Origin: M55B157 sp964626275
GTDB lineage: Bacteria; Actinomycetota; Actinomycetes; S36-B12
Length of the DNA: 18,646 bases
Direction of reading: 5' to 3'
Assembly (NCBI GenBank): GCA_964626275.1
Contig: CAZVCZ010000024.1
Location: 1 to 18,646, forward strand
This document shows positions 13,330 through 18,646 of this stretch, piece by piece (position 1 is the stretch's first letter; each line of letters starts with the position of its first letter). The position numbers and the translations under genes were made by a program. The notes below the pieces were generated by a model. That model was not told where the DNA came from. It saw only the letters and a program-made list of their open reading frames with translations, and made no database searches.

Positions 13330-14003
13330 CCGGGGATCCGCTCGAACCAGAGATCGATCGCGGTGCGTCCTGACTGCTGGGCGTAGGACTCATAGCGCGT
13401 GATGGGGCGATGCTCGGGGCGCGCGATGACTCCGCCACTCCATAGCCCGGAGGCTGGGACCACACTGGCGATCTGCTCGGCATAGTCCGGCCAGTCGGTG
13501 GCCAGGTGCCAGAAACCACCCGGGATGACGCGCTCGGCGAGGTTCCTCGCGAATTCCGACGTCACCAAACGGCGACGGTGATGTCGCTTCTTCGGCCAGG
13601 GATCGGGGAAGAATGTGCGGACCCCGGCCAGGCTCTGCGCGGGCAGCAGCGGAAGCAAGACTCGGATATCGGCTTCGAGCACGACCACGTTGTCGAGACC
13701 GCCGGACTCGATTCGATGCAGGAGGTCTCCGATGCCGGGGGTATGCAGATCGACGGCGATCACCCCGGAGTCAGGCTCCTGGCGGGCGAGTATCTCGACC
13801 GGCTCCCCTGTTCCGAAGCCGATGTCGAGGATGAGCGGAGTTCCTGTGGGGAACAGGTCGCCGATGTCGACCGAGAGCCCAGGGGGGTCGCCGACGAGAT
13901 GGAGGAGGCGGTCGGAGCCGGCGGCGAGCGCCTCGGCCTGGCGAGGGGTGATCCTGCTTCGCCTTCGCTTCGTGGTGGCGAGCAGTGTCGAGTGCATTGG
14001 CAT
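13326..14003 (-). CDS. trmB: tRNA (guanine-N7-)-methyltransferase
   Basis: The 225-residue TrmB methylates G46 in the tRNA variable loop using SAM (EC 2.1.1.33). Motifs are LILDIGFGTGEPVE (SAM site), VIAVDLHTPGIG (acidic ribose-binding residue), VLEADIRVLL, the diagnostic FFPDPWPKKRHHRRRLV and the C-terminal RPITRYE. A basic N-terminus (TKRRRSRITPRQ) precedes the domain. The first ATG (14003) is used; a second ATG two codons later is possible, and neither has a clear ribosome-binding site. It is the first gene of the pair with the uracil methyltransferase and diverges from plsB across 136 bp. Confidence 0.94.
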   Translation of the reverse strand: MPMHSTLLATTKRRRSRITPRQAEALAAGSDRLLHLVGDPPGLSVDIGDLFPTGTPLILDIGFGTGEPVEILARQEPDSGVIAVDLHTPGIGDLLHRIESGGLDNVVVLEADIRVLLPLLPAQSLAGVRTFFPDPWPKKRHHRRRLVTSEFARNLAERVIPGGFWHLATDWPDYAEQIASVVPASGLWSGGVIARPEHRPITRYESYAQQSGRTAIDLWFERIPG

Positions 14004-14069
14004 GAGGGTAGTCGCCGGGCCTCAGGCGGACCTTGGGGCATTCGGCTCCCGCCACCTCGCGGAGGCGCC

Positions 14070-14075
14070 TAGGCT
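14070..14075 (+). promoter_or_regulatory. Candidate -10 box of the plsB unit
   Basis: TAGGCT in the 136-bp gap between divergent trmB and plsB would give an untranslated leader of roughly 58 bases before the GTG at 14140. There is no clear -35. It is the same hexamer as the boxes at 4677 and 17469. Confidence 0.3.
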
Positions 14076-14124
14076 GGGGCGCCACCACTGATCGACGAGT
14101 GTTCGACGCGGAGCCGAGGTGCGC

Positions 14125-14137
14125 AGGAGGGGAGGGG
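14125..14137 (+). promoter_or_regulatory. Ribosome-binding site that fixes the plsB start
   Basis: AGGAGGGGAGGGG runs up to two bases before GTG 14140, so the best AGGAGG core is 9 nt away. It lies inside the longer open frame beginning at GTG 14119, which argues for the downstream GTG. Confidence 0.6.
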
Positions 14138-14139
14138 CA

Positions 14140-15996
14140 GTGTCGTCCGGATTGGACCAGGTGTCGCTCGAATCGATCCTCGATTCCGCTCGATTCGCTC
14201 GTCGGGTGCGCGACCTGGCGGAGGAAACCGGGCTGCCGCGCGATGAGGTCGAGAAGCAGGCCCGCGGGTGCCTTGCCGAGATGGTCGCCACGATCGATCC
14301 CCGGCCGAGCGACGTCTGGGATGCCTTCGGCAAATGGTTGTCGCGTTCCTATTCGGTCGACGCCGCGACCGAATACCTCCCGAAGCTCCGTGCGTTGAGT
14401 GCTCAGCACTCACTGGTGTTCCTGCCCAATCACCGTTCCTATCTCGACCCGCTCGTCCTGCGACGTGTCCTGGATTCGGGTGGCCTGCCTAGCAACTACA
14501 TCCTTGGTGGGATCAACCTTGCGATGTGGCCAGCGACGCTCATCGCGAAGCGATCCGGACTGGTGTTCATCCGGCGCAGCACTCGCGATGACCCCATCTA
14601 TCCCGCGATGTTCCGTTTGTATCTCGGCTGCCTGCTCGAGCAGCGTGCCAATCTCGAGTGGTACTTCGAAGGGGGTCGGACGCGGACGGGGAAACTGCGT
14701 CCGCCGCGCATGGGTGTGCTGCGCTACCTCGTCGATGCCTACACCGAGAACCTCGCGCAGCCGGATTTGCATGCGCCCGAGGTGTATGTGGTGCCGGTGT
14801 CGATCGTCTACGACCAGCAGCATGAGGTGGGAGCGATCTCGGCTGAAGACGCCGGCGGTACGAAGACTCCGGAAAGCCTGAGATGGCTGGTGAGTTTCGC
14901 GCGGGCACAGTCCCTAAGGCGAGGTCAGGTCCACGTGAGGTTCGGTGAACCCCTGCGTCTTGGTGAGGTGCTGGAGGATGCGCGAGAGCGTGCGAGTTCG
15001 ATCGATCCGCGCACTGTTGTTCCCCGGGTGGCGTTCGAGATCGCACACCGGATCAATGACGCTACCCCGATCACACCCTCAGCGCTGGTGACCTTCGCAT
15101 TGCTGGACAACGAGGGACGAGCGCTCACGCTGAGTGAGTTGCTGGAGATTCTCGATCCACTTCTCGACTATGCCCGTGTCCGTAAATTGCCGATGACCAG
15201 CGACATCGACCTGAAGAAGCCCGATGAACTCCGACGCGCCTTGGCCTCGCTGCAGCGAGAAGGTGTGGTCGAGGCCTACACCGGTGGTGCGGAAACGGTC
15301 TATGCAGTGGCTCGTAACCGCCAGCACGAAGCGGCGTTCTATCGCAACACGGTCGCCCACTGGTTCGTCTACCGTGCGGTGGCAGAGAATGCTCTCCTCG
15401 CAGCTGCACACAGTGACGTGGATGACGTCGTCGACGACACCTGGAACAGTGCTCTGGAGTTGCGAGACCTGTTGAAGTTCGAGTTCTTCTTCCCGCGCAA
15501 GCGCGAGTTCGCTGAGCGCATCCGACACGAGATCGAGATTGCTCGTCCCGGCTGGGAACGTGAGGATCTGACGGTGAACGATGTGATCGCCGACCTCGAT
15601 GCGACATCGCTCTACCTTTCCCACCGTGTGATCGGGCCGTTCCTGGAGGCCTACGCTGTCGTTGCTGCTCGGCTCGCTCTGAAGGACCCCGGGGTAGCAA
15701 TCGATCAGGACGCCTTCGTCGATGAGTGCCTCGGCATCGCCCATCAGGATTGGCTGCAGCAGAGGCTGCATTCACCAGAGTCGATCTCCCGCGATCTGAT
15801 GCAAGGAGCCATGAAACTGGCCGACAACCGCGGACTGCTCGACCCGGATGGTGAGGACGTGGGACGGCGACGGGCCGAATTCGCAGCTGAACTGGCCGGG
15901 GCAGTGGAACGGGTCGCGATCGTGCGGCGAGCGGCCCTCGCTCGTTTGTCCGATGATGGAGCAGGGGTAGGAACAGTGCTGGGGAAGCGGCGCTGA
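14140..15996 (+). CDS. plsB: Glycerol-3-phosphate 1-acyltransferase, PlsB type
   Basis: The 618-residue protein acylates position 1 of glycerol-3-phosphate, the first step of phospholipid synthesis, at the cytoplasmic face of the membrane. The acyltransferase motifs are NHRSYLDP (H98, D103; HX4D), FIRRSTRDD, FEGGRTRTGKLRPPRMG (E177-G178-G179-R180) and VVPVSIVYD. All are typical of long PlsB proteins, not the short PlsC or PlsY. The N-terminal helical part and the long C-terminal part (with NTVAHWFVYRAVAENALL) also match PlsB. I start at GTG 14140 because of the strong ribosome-binding site; GTG 14119 would add seven residues. The next gene encodes the second acyltransferase. I know the adjacency of a PlsB to a HAD-PlsC from mycobacteria. 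Confidence 0.93.
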   Translation: MSSGLDQVSLESILDSARFARRVRDLAEETGLPRDEVEKQARGCLAEMVATIDPRPSDVWDAFGKWLSRSYSVDAATEYLPKLRALSAQHSLVFLPNHRSYLDPLVLRRVLDSGGLPSNYILGGINLAMWPATLIAKRSGLVFIRRSTRDDPIYPAMFRLYLGCLLEQRANLEWYFEGGRTRTGKLRPPRMGVLRYLVDAYTENLAQPDLHAPEVYVVPVSIVYDQQHEVGAISAEDAGGTKTPESLRWLVSFARAQSLRRGQVHVRFGEPLRLGEVLEDARERASSIDPRTVVPRVAFEIAHRINDATPITPSALVTFALLDNEGRALTLSELLEILDPLLDYARVRKLPMTSDIDLKKPDELRRALASLQREGVVEAYTGGAETVYAVARNRQHEAAFYRNTVAHWFVYRAVAENALLAAAHSDVDDVVDDTWNSALELRDLLKFEFFFPRKREFAERIRHEIEIARPGWEREDLTVNDVIADLDATSLYLSHRVIGPFLEAYAVVAARLALKDPGVAIDQDAFVDECLGIAHQDWLQQRLHSPESISRDLMQGAMKLADNRGLLDPDGEDVGRRRAEFAAELAGAVERVAIVRRAALARLSDDGAGVGTVLGKRR

Positions 15997-16013
15997 CATG
16001 GCGCCAACCGATG

Positions 16014-16022
16014 AGGGAGAGG
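16014..16022 (+). promoter_or_regulatory. Ribosome-binding site deciding the start of HAD-plsC
   Basis: AGGGAGAGG lies nine bases before GTG 16032. The in-frame ATG at 16011 lies upstream of this site and has none of its own, so GTG 16032 is preferred. Confidence 0.5.
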
Positions 16023-16031
16023 ACTGAGGTC

Positions 16032-17471
16032 GTGGAGATCGACGGCATCGAGGAGTTGGTGCGCGAGGTCGAGGGATCCCCGGAGGGCCCGCAGATCGTG
16101 GCCTTCTTCGACTTCGACGGAACTCTCATCGACGGATACTCCGCAGTCGCGTTCTTCCGTGATCGACTGCGCAACCGAGGCGTCAATGCTCGCCAGCTCC
16201 TCGATGCTGTGGTGCAGACGGTCAATGTCGAAGCGCGCGGCCATGATGTCGATCGCTTGATGAATCTCGGGGTGGGTGCACTCTCTGGTTGGTCAGTCGA
16301 TGACGTGCGCACGATGGGTGACAGGGTGTTCACCTCGAGCATCGCCCATACGATCTTCCCCGAGGCCCGGCAATTGATCGACGCGCACAAGCGGCGCGGC
16401 CACACGGTCGTCATGGCCTCATCGGCGACGAGTTTCCAGGTCGCGGCGGCCGCGGAGGATCTCGGAATCGACGAGGTCCTGTGCACCCAGGTGGATGAGG
16501 TCGACGGTGTCCTCACCGGACTGGTCGCCGGCCCGATCCTGTGGGGTGAGAACAAGGCCCAGGCTGTGCGCGACTACGCCGCCGAACGCGACATCGACCT
16601 CTCCGACTGCTTCGCCTATGGCAACGGGGGCGAGGACGTCGCCTATCTGGAGACCGTGGGGCACCCGCGCCCCTTGAATCCCGATGACGATCTGGTGAAA
16701 GCAGCCAAGGAGCGCTCCTGGCCCATCGCCCGACTCCAACGACCCGTTCGTCCCACCCCGAGCACCGTGGTCCGAACGGCTGCCGCACTCGCAGGTGTCG
16801 GGACGGGCTTCGCTGTCGGCCTGGGCCTGGGCGCCCTCAACCGGAACAAGCGAACCGCCGTGTCCATCGCCGCCTCGGTCGGCTCGGATCTCGCCCTCGC
16901 GGCGGCGGGCATCACCATGGAGGTCGTCGGGGAGGAGAACCTCTGGGCCAAGCGCCCAGCCGTGTTCGTCTTCAACCACCAGAGCCAACTCGATGTCGTG
17001 ATCATGGCGGCGCTGCTGCGGCAGGACTTCACGGGTGTGGCGAAGAAGGAGCTCAAGACCGACCCGCTCTTCGCGCCCCTCGGTTGGCTCGGCGACGTCG
17101 CCTTCGTCGATCGCGCCGACACGGAGAAGGCCAAGCAGGCGCTCGCACCCGCAGTCGACGCGTTGAAGCAGGGACGCTCTCTCGCGATGGCACCCGAAGG
17201 GACCCGGTCGGCGACGCCGTCCCTGGGGCGGTTCAAGAAGGGCGCCTTCCATGTGGCCATGCAGGCTGGCGTTCCCATGGTGCCTGTCGTTATCCGCAAC
17301 GCGGGGGAACTCATGCCGGCGCACATTCCGCTGGTGAACTCCGGAACCCTTCAGGTCACCGTCCTGCCGCCGGTCCCGACGACGAAGTGGAAGGCAGAGA
17401 CGATCGACAAGCAGGTGACGAAGGTGCGGAAGATGTTCCTCACCACACTCGCTGACTGGCCGACCTCCTAG
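16032..17471 (+). CDS. plsC: Bifunctional HAD-IB phosphatase / 1-acylglycerol-3-phosphate acyltransferase
   Basis: The protein has 479 residues from GTG 16032; ATG 16011 would add seven. The N-terminal half is a HAD-IB hydrolase: FFDFDGTLIDG (nucleophile D27, D29), VMASSAT (motif II), GENKAQAV (motif III Lys) and AYGNGGEDVAYL (motif IV). In motif IV, Asn replaces the first acidic or Ser residue, while Glu-Asp is kept. A hydrophobic stretch around 247-290 follows (GVGTGFAVGLGLGAL, then SIAASVGSDLALAAAG). The C-terminal half is PlsC: NHQSQLD (H316, D321), AFVDRAD, PEGTRS (E389) and VPMVPVVIRN. It would acylate lysophosphatidate made by PlsB to phosphatidate. Mycobacterial PlsC has the same fusion and neighbour. 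The HAD substrate is not established; a phosphate of the lipid pathway is a reasonable guess. It follows plsB by 35 bp. Confidence 0.92.
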   Translation: MEIDGIEELVREVEGSPEGPQIVAFFDFDGTLIDGYSAVAFFRDRLRNRGVNARQLLDAVVQTVNVEARGHDVDRLMNLGVGALSGWSVDDVRTMGDRVFTSSIAHTIFPEARQLIDAHKRRGHTVVMASSATSFQVAAAAEDLGIDEVLCTQVDEVDGVLTGLVAGPILWGENKAQAVRDYAAERDIDLSDCFAYGNGGEDVAYLETVGHPRPLNPDDDLVKAAKERSWPIARLQRPVRPTPSTVVRTAAALAGVGTGFAVGLGLGALNRNKRTAVSIAASVGSDLALAAAGITMEVVGEENLWAKRPAVFVFNHQSQLDVVIMAALLRQDFTGVAKKELKTDPLFAPLGWLGDVAFVDRADTEKAKQALAPAVDALKQGRSLAMAPEGTRSATPSLGRFKKGAFHVAMQAGVPMVPVVIRNAGELMPAHIPLVNSGTLQVTVLPPVPTTKWKAETIDKQVTKVRKMFLTTLADWPTS

Positions 17472-17474
17472 GCT
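17469..17474 (+). promoter_or_regulatory. Candidate leaderless -10 box before the DadA-like gene
   Basis: TAGGCT shares its TAG with the stop codon of plsC and is followed by seven bases (GTCGCCC) and the ATG at 17482. There is no ribosome-binding site before that ATG and no clear -35. The downstream gene may thus have its own leaderless transcript besides read-through. Confidence 0.4.
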
Positions 17475-17481
17475 GTCGCCC

Positions 17482-18646
17482 ATGCATGTGGGAATCATCG
17501 GCGGCGGCGTCATCGGCCTCAGCCAGGCCTATGACCTCGCCCGGGCCGGAGCGCAGGTCACCGTCATCGATCAGCGGGCGACCGGACAGGGTGCCTCGAG
17601 TGTGAATGCCGGCTGGGTGGTGCCGGCGGAGGCGGCGCCTGTTCCCGCGCCGGGCGTCATCGCCCAGTCGATGAAGTGGATGCTCCACCGAGACAGCCCG
17701 CTCTATATCAAGCCCTCGCTGGCCCCCAGCCACGTGAAGTTCATGCTCGGCATGTGGCGGCGCAGCAATGCTCGCGATTTCCGTGCCGGGCTCGCCGCTC
17801 AGCTTGCTCTCGCCGCGGGCACGATGGAGATGCTGGACGACTACACCGCCGATGGCGTGAAGTTCGAGATGCACACCGATGGGTTGCTGCTCGCCTATCG
17901 CTCGGCCGAGAAGTTGCATCATCACACGGAGCACATCGATGTCCCCGCCAGCTTCGGTCTCGAGGCCGAGATCCTCATCGGCGATGCAGTGCGTGAGCAG
18001 GAACCGGCGCTGTCAGAGCAGGTCTCCGGTGGCATCTACTTCCCCACCGAGCGTCATCTCGACCCGGGATCGCTCGTCGAGGGGCTCCGCGTTCGCTGCG
18101 AGTCGCTGGGTGTCACCTTCATCGAGGACTCTCGGGTGACCTCCGTCGAGCGACGAGGTGAGCGGGTGACGGTGCTGCGCACGGAGACCTCGCGGATTGA
18201 TGTCGATGCAGTCATCCTTGCAGCGGGGGCGTGGAGCGGTCGAGCGTCGGCGATCTTCGGAACCTCGCTGCCGGTGCGCGCCGGCAAGGGCTACGCGATC
18301 GACTGCGCGCCACCCCCGGTCACCCTTCGCTCGATGGTGAACCTGTCCGACGCGAAGGTCGCCGTCACGCCATTGGACAGCAGACTGCGCCTCGCCGGGA
18401 CGATGGAGTTCGGGCCGCACGATGAGGCCATCAATGAGGTCCGGATCGGAGCGATCCTGCGGGCGCCGGCGGATTTCTTCACCGACTGGCCTGCCGAACC
18501 GTCGCATGTCATCGCGGGTGCGGGGATGCGGCCGATGACACCTGACGGCCTGCCGGTCCTCGGTCGACTGCCCGGCCTCGACAACGCCTATGTCTCCACC
18601 GGCCACGGCATGATGGGGGTGACCCTCGCGCCAGGAAGTGCCCGTG
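17482..18646 (+). CDS. DadA-like FAD-dependent amino-acid oxidoreductase, 3' end outside window
   Basis: The frame is open from ATG 17482 to the window end (388 codons and one base), with no stop. The N-terminus is a Rossmann FAD-binding fold, HVGIIGGGVIGLSQAYDLAR, with the ribose-binding acidic residue in VTVIDQR. Next come GASSVNAGWVVP, as in D-amino-acid dehydrogenase small subunits, and a substrate domain with GGIYFPTERHLDPGSLVEGL. Near the cut end are GMRPMTPDGLPVLGRLPG and STGHGMMGVTLAPGS, the second FAD motif of the DAO family. About 20-30 residues are probably missing. The likely reaction is oxidative deamination of a D-amino acid (or of glycine or another small amine) with a membrane electron acceptor. 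The substrate is not certain, and I see no functional link to the phospholipid genes upstream. Confidence 0.88.
   Translation, partial: MHVGIIGGGVIGLSQAYDLARAGAQVTVIDQRATGQGASSVNAGWVVPAEAAPVPAPGVIAQSMKWMLHRDSPLYIKPSLAPSHVKFMLGMWRRSNARDFRAGLAAQLALAAGTMEMLDDYTADGVKFEMHTDGLLLAYRSAEKLHHHTEHIDVPASFGLEAEILIGDAVREQEPALSEQVSGGIYFPTERHLDPGSLVEGLRVRCESLGVTFIEDSRVTSVERRGERVTVLRTETSRIDVDAVILAAGAWSGRASAIFGTSLPVRAGKGYAIDCAPPPVTLRSMVNLSDAKVAVTPLDSRLRLAGTMEFGPHDEAINEVRIGAILRAPADFFTDWPAEPSHVIAGAGMRPMTPDGLPVLGRLPGLDNAYVSTGHGMMGVTLAPGSAR

Noticed and set aside
15125..16555. 476-residue minus-strand open frame across the plsB/plsC junction
   Set aside because: It is Arg/Ser/Pro-rich text antisense to two well-supported genes, a usual by-product of high-GC codon bias.
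16419..17513. 364-residue minus-strand open frame within plsC
   Set aside because: It is antisense to the conserved PlsC motifs, has no recognisable domain, and its Arg/Gly/His-rich composition is a codon-bias artefact.

Overview
The window is a stretch of actinobacterial chromosome. The evidence is high-GC third-position codon use, several genes that seem to start at the 5' end of their transcripts behind a TANNNT -10 box, and a PlsB next to a HAD-PlsC fusion, an arrangement I know from mycobacteria and relatives. I cannot name the genus. The window holds 15 protein genes (two cut by its edges), one tRNA gene and a probable fragment of a membrane-protein gene. No gap over 300 bases lacks a gene, and I see no CRISPR array, IS element or prophage gene.

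Layout. (1) 1-3817, + strand: the end of a LuxR-type response regulator, its membrane sensor kinase (1-bp overlap), a small PLDNc/SHOCT membrane protein, and an unrecognised 440-residue membrane-anchored extracytoplasmic protein. (2) 3808-5405, - strand: an SGNH hydrolase on a Pro-Thr stalk, then an acetolactate decarboxylase that carries an extra N-terminal ribbon-helix-helix DNA-binding domain. (3) 5525-7677, + strand: an M20 metallopeptidase-type amidohydrolase translationally coupled to pseudouridine-5'-phosphate glycosidase (psuG), followed by a 3' remnant that looks like a transporter tail. (4) 7813-8655, - strand: an ABM-domain membrane protein with a clear leaderless promoter, and tRNA-Thr(CGT) with a partial copy of its own 3' end just downstream. 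(5) 8679-11684, - strand: a small two-helix membrane protein, a second sensor kinase of the same unusual design as the first, and a YihY/BrkB membrane protein. (6) 11716-12108, + strand: a Rid-family protein in which aspartate stands where the catalytic arginine normally is. (7) 12118-14003, - strand: trmB coupled to a TRAM/Fe-S RNA uracil-5-methyltransferase. (8) 14140-18646, + strand: plsB, HAD-plsC and a DadA-like flavin oxidoreductase cut by the window end.

How the genes fit together. plsB and HAD-plsC encode the two acylations from glycerol-3-phosphate to phosphatidate. trmB and its coupled partner form an RNA-modification pair. The first kinase and regulator form a two-component system that may control the envelope proteins behind it. 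The second kinase has no regulator beside it.

The most unusual items are the DNA-binding-domain/acetolactate decarboxylase fusion with every catalytic residue kept, and the two kinases with a 4-TM / cytoplasmic linker / 4-TM sensor and a shared His-containing linker motif. Lesser ones are the Rid protein with Asp105, the tRNA trailer that can pair with the tRNA acceptor strand, and a repeated TAG-type -10 box placed 6-7 nt before start codons.
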